Assembly: GCA_025352045.1 (NCBI GenBank)
Contig: JANXUD010000079.1
Span: 1-49,390, forward strand
DNA length: 49,390 nucleotides
Origin: Gammaproteobacteria bacterium
Lineage (GTDB): Bacteria; Pseudomonadota; Gammaproteobacteria; Xanthomonadales; Xanthomonadaceae
Reading direction: 5' to 3'
Of this stretch, positions 1 to 8,655 are shown piece after piece (the first letter of the stretch is position 1; every line of letters starts with the position of its first letter). Made by a program: the position numbers and the translations under genes. The notes beneath the pieces were generated by a model. The model did no database searches and was not told the DNA's origin. It saw only the letters and a list, made by a program, of their open reading frames with translations.

Positions 1-92
1 AAGGCGCCGGGTGCGACCTCCAGGGCGAAGCGCGCGAAGGTGCCGCCGATGTCGGCGATCAGGCGGGGATGGGCGTAGGCGGTCTCGGGCAT
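1..92 (-). CDS. glk: Glucokinase, N-terminal part only (runs off the left edge)
   Basis: About 30 codons are visible. They read MPETAYAHPRLIADIGG followed by TFARFALE, which is the phosphate-binding first strand-loop of the glucokinase/ASKHA fold (LxADIGGTxxRFAL). The family phosphorylates glucose with ATP in the cytoplasm. The ATG at 92-90 is preceded by AGAGGAA at a normal Shine-Dalgarno distance, so the start is well supported. It lies 58 bp downstream of the alpha-amylase gene on the same strand and is probably co-transcribed with it, linking starch cleavage to glucose phosphorylation. A second, complete glucokinase lies in the Entner-Doudoroff operon at 41702-42736. The C-terminal nine tenths are outside the window, so integrity cannot be judged. 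Confidence 0.85.
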   Translation of the reverse strand, partial: MPETAYAHPRLIADIGGTFARFALEVAPGA

Positions 93-150
93 CGCGGTTC
101 CTCTTGCCCGCGAGTCTACGCGAATGGGTTGGTCGGTCATGTCGGCCGGC

Positions 151-2826
151 TCATGGCAAGGTGATCACGGGGATGTCGTCCATCACCAGGGGATCGCGCG
201 CGCCGTCGCCACCGCCAAAGCGCGACCCGGCCGGCGCAGCCAGCAGCGGCCGGTAGCCCGCGTCGTAGTCCCAGGTCGCGGCGTAAAGCCTGGCGCCGGA
301 CAACGATGCCGCGCCCAGGGCGCCGGGCGAGAAGGTGAAGCTGATGGTGCGTGCGGCCTTGTCCACCGCGATCGCCGGCGCCGGCGACGCCGCGGCGCCG
401 TCGGCATCGGCGGACGCGCCGGCCGCACTGAACAGCGCATTGGTCCAGCCATGGGCCCGCAGGCGCAGGTTCCAGCGCATGCCGGCCGGCACGTCGGCAT
501 GCTGCATCGGCATTGCGCTGGCCGCCGCCGCGATGGGTCCGCGCAGCTGCAGGAAGACGTTGAAGGCGACATGGTCGAAGCCGTTTGGCGGATTCCAGGT
601 GGTGCTGATCGCGGCCATGGTGAAGGTCAGGCGCAGGGCCGCACCCGCGCCCTCGACGCGGACGTGGCGGATGTCGAGCGTGCGCGTGGGCCAGTCCGTG
701 GGGTAGCGATAACGGCCGGCGGGACCGGTATCGTCGCCGGCCGGATCGTCCAGGTCGGCCAAGGTGACCCAGGCGCGCTCGACGCGGAAGACTTGCGGCG
801 CCGAAACGACGACGCCCGCCGCGTCGGACAAGGCCACCAGGCGGTGCGCTACGGACGGATCCACCATCGCGCCGGTGTCCACGCGCGCTCGCCAGCGGCC
901 ATCGCGGCCGACGGCGACGCGTTGCGCATGGGCGAGGTTGCCATCGGCCACCAGCCAGACGTCGCGCAGCCCGCGCGCACGGCCGCCCACATCGAAATCG
1001 CCGCGCGCCACGCCAGCGGCGATCGGATCGAGCGTGATCGAAGACGGAGCGATCGCTGCCTGCGCCCTGGCGTCAGGCGGGGCAATCAACCACACCTGTC
1101 CGCTGCGCGCCGGAACCCGCAGCGACACGCGTCCGTCGCGACCCGCGCGCAAGGCCACCGCTGCGCCGTCGAGGGCAAGCGCCGGTTGCAGCACGGCATC
1201 CGGTACGCCGGTGTCGAGATTGTCGGCCAGGGCCTCGGACTTGGCCGAGTTGAACAGCACCAGCGCCGATGCGCCTTCCCCGTCCATGCGGTAGGCCAGC
1301 ACCCCCGGCCCGGCGGCGGAATCGGCCAGCACCGTCGGCTTGCCGCGCGAGAACAGGCGATGCCCGCGCCGCAGCCCGGACAGCGCGGCGATGTACTTGT
1401 ATAGGGGAGCACCGGTGTCGAAATGGTCCACGCCGCCCGAGTCGCTGCCGCGCGCGAACATCGCCGCGCGCTGCTTGCTGAAACCCTGCTCGGTGCCGTA
1501 GTAGACGACCGGGATGCCCGGCAGGGTGAACATCAGCAGCAGGCTTTGCTCCAGGCCGACCTGGTCGCCACCGGCGAGGAAACGATCCACGTCGTGGTTG
1601 TCCAGGAAACTCACCATAAGTTCCGGGTGCGCATACACGCGCGCCGCATCCGCGATCCGGTAGCCGAGCTGTGCCGTCGGCGCGCCGCGCGCGAACACCG
1701 CATTGATTTCGCCGTACAGGGGGAAGTCCAGCATGCCCGGCATCAGTACCGAGCCATCCGCGCGGCGCATCAGCGCATCGATGCGGTGCGCCTGGGTGTC
1801 GTCGTAAGGCTTGTCGATCGCAAAGCCTTCGCCGAACACATGGAAGGCATCGCGCCCCGTGGCCTTGGCCACCGCCATCACGCCGGGCGCGGCCGGGTCG
1901 CTGGCGTAGAGGAAATCCTCGAGCGCGGCGTTGGGGACGTAGAGCGCGGTGTCCACGCGGAATCCGTCCACGCCGACGTTGCGGATCCAGTCGCCATAGC
2001 TGCGGCGCAAGGCGGCGCGCACGACCGGGTTTTCGCTGTTGAGGTCGTCCAGGCCCGCCATCTGCCAGTTCAGCAGTTGCGTCGGGTCCTGGAAGTCCGC
2101 CACGCGCGGCGTCCAGTGGTAGATGGCGGCCGCGCGGTCGCCGGCCTTGCGCGGATCATTGCGGTTGAAGGGTGCCTGGGTCGGGCCGGTGTCGCCCTGG
2201 TCGTCGCGCGCCAGCACGGCGTGGGCGCCGGGGTGGGCCGGATCCCAGCCACCCGCGTAGTCCAGGTAGTCGGCGGTGTGGTTGAGCACGATGTCCTGCA
2301 CCAGGACCAGACCGGCCCCGTGCAACTGGCGCGACAGGGCCTGGTAGTCGGCCAGGGAACCGACATGGGGGTCCATGCGCGAGAAGTCCTTGGCCCAGTA
2401 GCCGTGGTAGCCGCCGTGATGGGCGGCCGGATCCCACCACCGATTGAGAACAGGGGGCGAAATCCACACCCCGGTGGCGCCCAGGCCCCGGATGTAGTCG
2501 AGATGCCGGGCGATGCCGAGCAGGTCGCCACCGTTGTACCGGGCGGTGTCTTTCGGGTCGAACTCGCCGGTGTGCTGGTCGTTGTTGGAGGGGTCGCCGT
2601 CGTCGAATCGGTCGGTGACCACGAAGTACAGGACCTGGTCCCGCCAGTCCGGGGATGGCACGTGCAGGACGGGCTGGCCCAGGGTGCCGTGGTCGGCGGG
2701 AGAGGGCGGGGCCGGGCCGGGACCAGCGGCGGCGGCCTCGAGCACGGCGGCAGGGCCCAGGGCCAGGACCAGTCCCAGCGCCAGGCTCCGCAGGGGGTGG
2801 CGTGCGCGGCCCGACGGGCGGTTCAC
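151..2826 (-). CDS. Secreted GH13 alpha-amylase with C-terminal glucodextranase-like domain
   Basis: 891 aa. The GTG start at 2826 is followed by a signal peptide (R-rich n-region, hydrophobic residues 14-34). The catalytic TIM barrel spans roughly residues 60-500. GH13 motifs are visible: region I DIVLNH at 178-183, nucleophile D292 in GFRVDTA, acid/base E333 in FGEGFA, and D412 in FLDNHDVDRF. From about residue 690 the sequence resembles the C-terminal module of glucodextranases (DDPAGDDTGP then YRYPTDW). Predicted role: hydrolysis of starch or maltodextrin outside the cytoplasm, feeding the divergent TonB receptor at 3136. A glucokinase start follows 58 bp downstream on the same strand. 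A palindromic operator 87 bp upstream (2913-2925) points to maltose-type control. Exact product specificity cannot be read from sequence. Confidence 0.93.
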   Translation of the reverse strand: MNRPSGRARHPLRSLALGLVLALGPAAVLEAAAAGPGPAPPSPADHGTLGQPVLHVPSPDWRDQVLYFVVTDRFDDGDPSNNDQHTGEFDPKDTARYNGGDLLGIARHLDYIRGLGATGVWISPPVLNRWWDPAAHHGGYHGYWAKDFSRMDPHVGSLADYQALSRQLHGAGLVLVQDIVLNHTADYLDYAGGWDPAHPGAHAVLARDDQGDTGPTQAPFNRNDPRKAGDRAAAIYHWTPRVADFQDPTQLLNWQMAGLDDLNSENPVVRAALRRSYGDWIRNVGVDGFRVDTALYVPNAALEDFLYASDPAAPGVMAVAKATGRDAFHVFGEGFAIDKPYDDTQAHRIDALMRRADGSVLMPGMLDFPLYGEINAVFARGAPTAQLGYRIADAARVYAHPELMVSFLDNHDVDRFLAGGDQVGLEQSLLLMFTLPGIPVVYYGTEQGFSKQRAAMFARGSDSGGVDHFDTGAPLYKYIAALSGLRRGHRLFSRGKPTVLADSAAGPGVLAYRMDGEGASALVLFNSAKSEALADNLDTGVPDAVLQPALALDGAAVALRAGRDGRVSLRVPARSGQVWLIAPPDARAQAAIAPSSITLDPIAAGVARGDFDVGGRARGLRDVWLVADGNLAHAQRVAVGRDGRWRARVDTGAMVDPSVAHRLVALSDAAGVVVSAPQVFRVERAWVTLADLDDPAGDDTGPAGRYRYPTDWPTRTLDIRHVRVEGAGAALRLTFTMAAISTTWNPPNGFDHVAFNVFLQLRGPIAAAASAMPMQHADVPAGMRWNLRLRAHGWTNALFSAAGASADADGAAASPAPAIAVDKAARTISFTFSPGALGAASLSGARLYAATWDYDAGYRPLLAAPAGSRFGGGDGARDPLVMDDIPVITLP

Positions 2827-2912
2827 GGCGCCGGCGCCCCAGGCGCCCTACCTGTCATACCGCTGCTGCCGCATCGGGCCTGCCCCGGCCAGACCCCGGG
2901 GGGTCGGAACCC

Positions 2913-2925
2913 GTAGTTTAACTAC
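2913..2925. promoter_or_regulatory. Palindromic operator GTAGTTTAACTAC (site 1, amylase side)
   Basis: The 13-bp sequence is a perfect palindrome around a single central T/A base. It is the best example of a motif that recurs at 3033, 23523, 23620, 37280 and 37365, always upstream of glucan-utilisation genes. Odd-length palindromes of this kind are typical of LacI-family regulators; assignment to a MalR-like repressor is inference. It overlaps a candidate -10 hexamer of the leftward amylase promoter, which fits repression. Confidence 0.75.
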
Positions 2926-2942
2926 ATAACACCCTGCGACAA
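2915..2942 (-). promoter_or_regulatory. Candidate promoter of the amylase-glucokinase unit
   Basis: Read leftward there is a TTGTCG -35-like hexamer (2942-2937), a 16-bp spacer and TAAACT (2920-2915) as -10. The -10 lies inside operator site 1. Match to consensus is only moderate and no start-site data are available. Confidence 0.3.
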
Positions 2943-3020
2943 GGGTCCAGGCCCCGAAACGCCGGCATCGGCATGCGACTTAAGGGCGTCAGGCCAGCCC
3001 CGGAGCCGAAAAAAAACGGT

Positions 3021-3048
3021 TTGACAACATATCTAGTTTTAATACAAC
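3021..3048 (+). promoter_or_regulatory. Promoter of the TonB-dependent receptor gene
   Basis: A perfect -35 TTGACA (3021-3026) is followed by a 16-bp spacer and TACAAC (3043-3048) as -10, with an A/T-rich tract just upstream (3010-3016). The expected start is near 3055, giving a leader of about 80 nt before the GTG at 3136. Operator site 2 sits within the spacer and touches the -10, the classic position for repression. Confidence 0.55.
3033..3045. promoter_or_regulatory. Degenerate palindromic operator CTAGTTTTAATAC (site 2, receptor side)
   Basis: It matches GTAGTTTAACTAC at 10 of 13 positions and lies between the -35 and -10 of the receptor promoter. Its centre is 120 bp from that of site 1. 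The position makes it credible despite three mismatches; binding is inferred. Confidence 0.5.
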
Positions 3049-3135
3049 ATCCGCCCGAGCGTTCGCTCTAAAACGCCCGACTCCCGGCCCTGCAGCGCCG
3101 GCGCGGACACAAGAATCCAACGGGGAGAGTCATTC

Positions 3136-5955
3136 GTGGGCAATACCAGCAAGACTGCGGCCGGGGCCAAGCGGCCCGCTCTGAAGCACAACCCACTGGC
3201 GCTTGCTTGCGCCGCCGCCTTCCTGCTCGCCGGCAACGCCGCGTACGCACAGGCGACCGCGGCACCGGCCACGCCGAGCACCACGGCCGCCGACGACGCC
3301 AAGCTGACGCCGGAACAGCGCGCAGCCAAGGCGCACGCCGAGCAAGTCAAGAAGCTCGAGAACGTCAAGGTCGTCGGTATCCGTACCGGCATCGAGAACG
3401 CGATCAATACCAAGCAGGAAGCGACTTCGATCGTCGAGTCCGTGTCCGCCGAGGACATCGGCAAGCTGCCCGACTCGTCCATCGCCGAGTCGATCGCCCG
3501 CCTGCCCGGCCTGACCGCCCAGCGTGAGCGCGGCCGCGCCACCCAGATCCAGATCCGCGGCTTTGCCGGCGACTTCGCGGGCACCACGCTCAACGGTCGC
3601 GAGCAGGTCACGATGGCCGAGAACCGCGGCGTCGAGTTCGACCAGTACCCGTCCGAGCTGCTGAGCCAGGTGGTGGTCTACAAGACCCCCGACGCCTCGC
3701 TGGTCGGCCAGGGCCTGTCCGGCACCGTGGACCTGAAGACCGTGCGCCCGCTGGACTTCGCCAAGCGCGTGGCCTCGGTCAACTTCCGCGGCGACCAGAA
3801 CGAGAACAACGGCGACAAGGTGTTCGGCAACCGCTACAGCTTCGCCTACATCGACCAGTTCAGCGACCATCGCTTCGGCATCGCGATCGGCTACGCGCAC
3901 CTGGACAGCCCGAACCCGGGCTTCCAGAACGAGAGCTGGGGCTACGCGGACGGTCCGGCCGGCACCAAGGTCTCCGGCGGCGGCAAGGTCTACCACTTCG
4001 ACGGCAACAACAAGCGTGACGGCTGGCTGAGCACGATCCAGTTCAAGCCGAACGACTTCTACGAAGGCACGGTCGACATCTTCTATTCGAAGTACAAGAA
4101 GACCGAAGTCAAGTCGGGCATCGAGTTCGGCACGCAGTGGGGCCAGGGCATCCTGCAGCCCGGCTACACCGTCGCCGGCAACCACACCATCACCAACAGC
4201 GACTGGACCAACGTGCTGCCGGTCGTGCGCATGGACAGCAACCCGATCAGCGACGAGCTGGGTTCCTTCGGCTTCAACAACATGTTCCATTTCAGCGAGA
4301 ACTGGGACGCGTCGTTCGACTACAGCTATTCGTTCGCCAACCGGAAGCAGCGCTTCCTCGAGACCTACGCCCAGCTCAAGAACAACAACGGCACCACCAC
4401 CCTGGGCTACGACCTGGATCCGAGCGGCCAGTTCTACAACATGACCTTCGGCGCGGATTTCAACGATCCGTCGCAGCTGGTGCTGCATGACACCTGGGGC
4501 CAGTCCGGCTACCTGAAGGACTTCAGCTTCAAGGACAAGATGCACAGCTTCCGCGGCGACGCCACGCGCCATTTCGACTCGAACGTGTTCAGCAGCCTCG
4601 AGTTCGGCCTGAACTTCACCAAGCGCGACAAGTCCAAGGGCTCCGACGAACACAAGCTGTGCATCGCCACCTGCAGCCCGAACGACAACGCGCCGTTCCC
4701 GGGCAGCCCGGGCGCCTTCGGCGTCGGCGGCATCGACGGCCTGGCCGTGTTCGACGCGAACGCGCTGTACCAGTCCGGCTTCTACCACGCGATCGGAAAC
4801 CCGAACAAGGACATCGCCAACAAGAACTACGCGGTCCACGAGAAGATCACGACCTTCTACACGCAGCTCAACATCGACACCGATGTCGGCACCATGCCGC
4901 TGCGCGGCAACGTGGGTTTCCAGTACGTGGCTGCGGACCAGAAGTCGGAAGGCTTCGCGACCTATTCGGGCAATCCGGATGGCACCCTGCGCGAGGATGG
5001 CGCCAAGTACCACAACTTCCTGCCCAGCCTGAACCTCAGCCTGGGCCTGCCGTGGGACAGCTATGTCCGCTTCGCCGCGGCGCGCCAGATGGCCCGTCCG
5101 CGCCTGGACGACATGCGCGCCAACTTCGACGTCGGCATCAGCAACAGCTCCGGCTGCGGCGGCCTGACTGGCGTGCGCTGGTGCGGTGGCGGCGGCAACC
5201 CGCTGCTGCGGCCGTGGGTGGCCAACGCCTATGACCTCAGCTTCGAGAAGTACTTCACCACCGAAGCCGGCAACAAGGGCTACGTGGCGGCGGCCTACTT
5301 CTACAAGGACCTGCTGAGCTACATCTACCGTACCGACGTCGCGTTCGACTACGCCAATTCGCCGCTGCCCCCGATCGCATCGGGACAGGTCGTCGGCGTG
5401 TCCTACCCGGCCACCACCTTTGGCTCGATCAACCAACCCTTCAATGGCCAGGGTGGCTCGATCAAGGGCACGGAGTTCACCATCTCGGTGCCCCTGGACG
5501 TGATCTGGGGCGGCTTGAACGGCTTTGGTATCCAGGGCAGCTACTCAGATACCAAGAGCCAGATCCATCCGAATGGTCCCGGCACGACCGACCAGTTGCC
5601 CGGCTTGTCCAAGTACGTGTCCAACGTGACGGCGTACTACGAGAAGTACGGCTTCTCGGTGCGCTACAGCCGCCGCACCCGTTCGGCCTTCCGCGGCGAG
5701 ACCCGCGGTGGCGCGACGCCGGGCGCGGACCTGCAGTTCATCGACATCCAGCCGGAAGTCGTGCAGGACGCCCAGGTCAACTACAGCTTCCAGCCAGGCA
5801 CCTTCCTCGAAGGCCTGTCGCTGTACCTGCAGATGAGCAACCTCGGCGACCAGCCCTTCCGCACCGCCGACAACGCGGACGCTGCGAACCGGCCGATCCA
5901 GTACTTCGAGTACGGCAAGACCACGCTGCTCGGATTCAGCTACAAGTTCCAGTAA
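3136..5955 (+). CDS. TonB-dependent outer-membrane receptor, maltodextrin-type (MalA-like)
   Basis: 939 aa and complete. The GTG start at 3136 is chosen because GGGGAGAG lies at 3122-3129. A signal peptide ends near residue 38 (AAYA-QA). A Gln/Lys-rich linker and a TonB-box-like VKVVGIR near residue 78 follow. The plug domain (about 95-220) holds SIAESIARLPGL, IQIRGF and LNGREQ. The rest is the beta-barrel, ending in a C-terminal aromatic-rich strand (LGFSYKFQ). Family members import oligosaccharides or siderophores through the outer membrane using TonB energy. Maltodextrin as substrate is inferred from the divergent amylase, the MalEFGK operon and the shared operators. It is followed by an intrinsic terminator, so it is monocistronic. 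A truncated relative lies at 47744-49147. Confidence 0.93.
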   Translation: MGNTSKTAAGAKRPALKHNPLALACAAAFLLAGNAAYAQATAAPATPSTTAADDAKLTPEQRAAKAHAEQVKKLENVKVVGIRTGIENAINTKQEATSIVESVSAEDIGKLPDSSIAESIARLPGLTAQRERGRATQIQIRGFAGDFAGTTLNGREQVTMAENRGVEFDQYPSELLSQVVVYKTPDASLVGQGLSGTVDLKTVRPLDFAKRVASVNFRGDQNENNGDKVFGNRYSFAYIDQFSDHRFGIAIGYAHLDSPNPGFQNESWGYADGPAGTKVSGGGKVYHFDGNNKRDGWLSTIQFKPNDFYEGTVDIFYSKYKKTEVKSGIEFGTQWGQGILQPGYTVAGNHTITNSDWTNVLPVVRMDSNPISDELGSFGFNNMFHFSENWDASFDYSYSFANRKQRFLETYAQLKNNNGTTTLGYDLDPSGQFYNMTFGADFNDPSQLVLHDTWGQSGYLKDFSFKDKMHSFRGDATRHFDSNVFSSLEFGLNFTKRDKSKGSDEHKLCIATCSPNDNAPFPGSPGAFGVGGIDGLAVFDANALYQSGFYHAIGNPNKDIANKNYAVHEKITTFYTQLNIDTDVGTMPLRGNVGFQYVAADQKSEGFATYSGNPDGTLREDGAKYHNFLPSLNLSLGLPWDSYVRFAAARQMARPRLDDMRANFDVGISNSSGCGGLTGVRWCGGGGNPLLRPWVANAYDLSFEKYFTTEAGNKGYVAAAYFYKDLLSYIYRTDVAFDYANSPLPPIASGQVVGVSYPATTFGSINQPFNGQGGSIKGTEFTISVPLDVIWGGLNGFGIQGSYSDTKSQIHPNGPGTTDQLPGLSKYVSNVTAYYEKYGFSVRYSRRTRSAFRGETRGGATPGADLQFIDIQPEVVQDAQVNYSFQPGTFLEGLSLYLQMSNLGDQPFRTADNADAANRPIQYFEYGKTTLLGFSYKFQ

Positions 5956-5991
5956 GACCGCGGCCGGCGGCAACGCCGGCCCGCTTCCGAA

Positions 5992-6026
5992 CCCCTGGCG
6001 CCCTCCCCGGTCGCCAGGGGTTTTTC
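5992..6026 (+). terminator. Intrinsic terminator of the TonB receptor gene
   Basis: A 9-bp perfect stem CCCCTGGCG (5992-6000) / CGCCAGGGG (6012-6020), an 11-nt loop and a TTTTTCTTT tract follow the receptor stop codon by 37 bp. Confidence 0.92.
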
Positions 6027-6034
6027 TTTGCCAT

Positions 6035-6100
6035 GTGGGAGTGGGAGTGGAAGCGGCTCCAGCCGCGACTGGACCCGATCGCGGCTGCAGCCGCTCCCAC
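6035..6100. repeat. REP-like dispersed palindromic element (GCGGCT-type)
   Basis: Two facing copies of a GC-rich palindrome occur: AGCGGCTCCAGCCGCGA (6052-6068) and TCGCGGCTGCAGCCGCT (6079-6095), matching at 16 of 17 positions as inverted repeats, with GTGGGAG at the left and CTCCCAC at the right end. This resembles the short interspersed GCGGCT...AGCCGC elements common between convergent genes in pseudomonads and xanthomonads. It sits between the ends of the receptor and halogenase genes. Only one copy is present in the window, so dispersal is from family knowledge. Confidence 0.75.
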
Positions 6101-6101
6101 G

Positions 6102-7619
6102 CTACATCGCGATGGCCGGGGCCTTGCAGTGCTGGGCGATGAACGCCTCGTGGGTCGGCATCTTGTCCACGACCCCGTGCATGACGCGGTACACGTCCTG
6201 CAGCATGTTCATGACCAGCGCCTCGTCCTTGGCGTCGGCCAAGGCGTGGTAGCTGCGCGGGACGATGTGCTGGCCAAGCATCACCTGGAACCAGCTCACC
6301 TCGGCGAACAGTTCGTTGTTGTCCCGGTAGATGCGGCCATTGCTGCGGAACAGCTCGATCTTTCGCTCCAGCGACTCCGGGATCGGCATGTTCCGGCAAT
6401 GGTTCCAGAACGGCGAGTCGTCGCGCTCCATGGCCTTGTAGTGCAGGATGATGAAATCGCGGATCTGCTCGTATTCGACGATGGACTGGCGGTTGAATTC
6501 GTCGATGTCGGCCTGGTCGAAGCCCTGGTTGGGGAAGAACGAGACCAGCCGGGTGATGCCCTTCTGGATCAGGTGGATCGCGGTGGATTCCAGCGGCTCC
6601 ATGAAACCGCCGGCCAGGCCCAGGCCGACCACGTTCTTGTTCCAGAACTGCTTGCGCCGCCCGGCCTGGAAGCGCAACGGCCGCGGCTCGGCCAGGCGCT
6701 TGCCATCGAGGTTGCCGAGCAGCACGGCGGCCGCCTCGTCATCGCTGATGTACTGGCTGCAATAGACATGGCCGTTGCCGATGCGGTGCTGCAGCGGGAT
6801 GCGCCACTGCCAGCCGGCCTGGCGCGCGGTCGAGCGCGTGTACGGCGTCAGCGGTGTCACCGACTCGCAGGGCACGGCCAGGGCCCGGTCGCAGGGCAGC
6901 CAATGGCTCCAGTCCTCCCAGCCGGTGTGCAGGGTCTGTTCGATGAGCAGGCCGCGGAAGCCGGAGCAGTCGATGAACAGCCCGGCCTCGTGCACGGCGC
7001 CGCCTTCCAGGGTCACCGAGGTGACGAAACCGGTCTCCGGATGTTGCTGGACGCTGGTGACCTTGCCCTCGGTGCGGCGCACGCCGAGCTTTTCGGAATA
7101 GGCGCGCAGGTACAGTGCATACAGGCCGGCGTCGAAGTGGAAGGCGTGGCCGATGTCCTTGAGCGGCGAGTTGGGGATGTCCAACGTCGCGCGCATGAAC
7201 TTGTTCTTTTCGCAGGCCAGCAGGTTCAGCGAGTAGTCCTCCACCCGCGACACCTTGCCGGCCAGGAAGGCCTTCAGCCAGTAGTGGTGGAAATCCACGA
7301 TGCCCGTGCTGTGGCCCATGCTCCCGAAGCCGTGGATGTAGCGGTGCCCGAGCGAGCCCCAGTTGACGAACTCGATGCCCAGCTTGAAGGTCGCCTGGGT
7401 CTGGCGGATGAACTCGTCCTCGTCGATCGCCAGCGCGGCGTTGAAGTTCTGGATCGGCGGGATCGTCGCCTCGCCAACCCCGACGATGCCGATCTCGTCG
7501 GACTCGATCAGCTCGATCTCGATCGAGCGGCCGACGGCCTGCGCGAGGAAGCTCGCGCACATCCATCCGGCGGTGCCGCCGCCGACGATCAGGACCTTCT
7601 TCAGGGGTGCGCCAGCCAT
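6102..7619 (-). CDS. Flavin-dependent tryptophan-halogenase family protein
   Basis: 505 aa. The ATG at 7619 is preferred over longer in-frame options because AAGG lies 8 nt upstream and the FAD-binding strand starts right after it. Motifs: GGGTAGWM at 13-20 (Rossmann FAD loop), K79 in [10 protein letters not shown] at the position of the catalytic lysine of PrnA/RebH, WQWRIP at 270-275 (the halogenase WxWxIP motif), and [10 protein letters not shown] around E344, matching the halogenase glutamate/serine region. No signal peptide is seen, so it is probably cytoplasmic and needs a flavin reductase from elsewhere. In xanthomonads and caulobacters such genes accompany TonB receptors of sugar loci; their substrate is unknown. 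It is convergent with the receptor and divergent from the aldo/keto reductase by 65 bp. A paralogue lies at 46130-47641. Confidence 0.9.
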   Translation of the reverse strand: MAGAPLKKVLIVGGGTAGWMCASFLAQAVGRSIEIELIESDEIGIVGVGEATIPPIQNFNAALAIDEDEFIRQTQATFKLGIEFVNWGSLGHRYIHGFGSMGHSTGIVDFHHYWLKAFLAGKVSRVEDYSLNLLACEKNKFMRATLDIPNSPLKDIGHAFHFDAGLYALYLRAYSEKLGVRRTEGKVTSVQQHPETGFVTSVTLEGGAVHEAGLFIDCSGFRGLLIEQTLHTGWEDWSHWLPCDRALAVPCESVTPLTPYTRSTARQAGWQWRIPLQHRIGNGHVYCSQYISDDEAAAVLLGNLDGKRLAEPRPLRFQAGRRKQFWNKNVVGLGLAGGFMEPLESTAIHLIQKGITRLVSFFPNQGFDQADIDEFNRQSIVEYEQIRDFIILHYKAMERDDSPFWNHCRNMPIPESLERKIELFRSNGRIYRDNNELFAEVSWFQVMLGQHIVPRSYHALADAKDEALVMNMLQDVYRVMHGVVDKMPTHEAFIAQHCKAPAIAM

Positions 7620-7684
7620 CGTTTCTGCCTTGTTTTCGTGTCTCCGAAGTCTAGCATCGGCCCTGCTCTGGTATCGTTGCGCGC

Positions 7685-8566
7685 ATGATCGAAACACGTG
7701 CATACGGCGCCACGGGACTGCGGGTTTCCGCGCTCGGACTGGGCGCGGGGCAGCTCGGCCACGACGCCTTGTCGGAGCCCGATGCGGCCGCCCTGCTCGC
7801 GGGCGCGCTGGACGCCGGCGTCACCCTCATCGACACGGCGCCGAGCTACGGGCTGTCCGAACAACGCATCGGCCGGCACCTGGGCGCGCGCCGCGACCAG
7901 GCGGTGCTCTCGACCAAGCTCGGCTACGGCGTGGACGGGGTGGAGGACTGGACCGGTCCCTGCATCACGGGCGGCGTGGAACAGGCGTTGCGCATCCTGC
8001 GCACCGACCGCATCGACATCGCCCACCTGCACAGTTGCCCGCGCGCGGTGCTGGAGCGCGGCGAGGTGATCGATGCACTCGACCGGGCGAAGGCGGCAGG
8101 CAAGCTGCGCGCCATCGCCTACTCGGGCGAGAACGCCGACCTGGACTACGCCCTGGCCTGCGGCCGCTTCGACGGGCTGATGGCCTCGCTCAATCCCTTC
8201 GAGCAGCGCACGGCCGACCACGTGCTGCCCGCGCTGGGCGGCGCCGGATTCATCGCCAAGCGGCCGGTCGCCAACCATCCCTGGCGCTTCGTGGATCGGC
8301 CCGTGGGCGACTATTGCGAACCGTACTGGGAACGCTTGCAGGCGATGGGGTTGGCGCCGCCCGCCGGCATGGCCTGGGGCGAGTTCGCCCTGCGCTTCAC
8401 CCTCTCGATCGCCGGCGTGGCCAGCGCCATCGTCGGCACCGGCCGGCTGGCCCACCTGCTGGAAAACGTCACCTGGGCCGAAAAAGGTCCGCTCGACGCC
8501 GGCGTCGTGGCGGTCTGGCGGCAGCGGTTTCGAGCAGCGGACGAGGGCTGGATCGGCCAGGTCTAG
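7685..8566 (+). CDS. Aldo/keto reductase family oxidoreductase
   Basis: 293 aa, ATG at 7685. The NADPH-dependent aldo/keto reductase tetrad can be placed: D50 and Y55 in [10 protein letters not shown]78 in STKLGYG and H116 in IAHLHS. The C-terminal [16 protein letters not shown] is the cofactor phosphate-binding region. The length is normal for the family. The closest described types act on sugars, sugar lactones or small aldehydes (the L-fucose/D-threo-aldose dehydrogenase subgroup looks similar at the N-terminus, LGLGAGQLG). Actual substrate is not deducible. It is divergent from the halogenase-family gene and followed 89 bp later by the alpha-2-macroglobulin gene. No operator motif was found upstream. 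Confidence 0.85.
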   Translation: MIETRAYGATGLRVSALGLGAGQLGHDALSEPDAAALLAGALDAGVTLIDTAPSYGLSEQRIGRHLGARRDQAVLSTKLGYGVDGVEDWTGPCITGGVEQALRILRTDRIDIAHLHSCPRAVLERGEVIDALDRAKAAGKLRAIAYSGENADLDYALACGRFDGLMASLNPFEQRTADHVLPALGGAGFIAKRPVANHPWRFVDRPVGDYCEPYWERLQAMGLAPPAGMAWGEFALRFTLSIAGVASAIVGTGRLAHLLENVTWAEKGPLDAGVVAVWRQRFRAADEGWIGQV

Positions 8567-8655
8567 AAAGTTAAAAAATCGTTGTCCGGTCTGGATCGCG
8601 ATTGGCGTAAGGGTTGGATGCCAACCACTGCGCGCCGCGCGCCCCGGGACCCCAG

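Larger units (their letters stand above)
2827..3135. other. Divergent regulatory region between amylase and TonB receptor
   Basis: This 309-bp gap holds no credible gene. It contains two 13-bp GTAGTTWAACTAC-type palindromes (2913-2925 perfect, 3033-3045 degenerate), a strong-looking promoter toward the receptor (3021-3048), a weaker promoter candidate toward the amylase (2915-2942), and a short GAGCG-TT-CGCTC dyad at 3057-3068 just after the expected receptor transcription start. The stretch around 3008-3050 is clearly AT-rich compared with its surroundings. The remainder, including 2935-3005, shows nothing else recognisable. Confidence 0.75.

Noticed and set aside
3130-5436. Open frame of 768 codons antisense to the TonB receptor
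   Set aside because: Val/Glu/Arg repetitive composition, no motif, and the opposite strand encodes a clear receptor with signal peptide and terminator.
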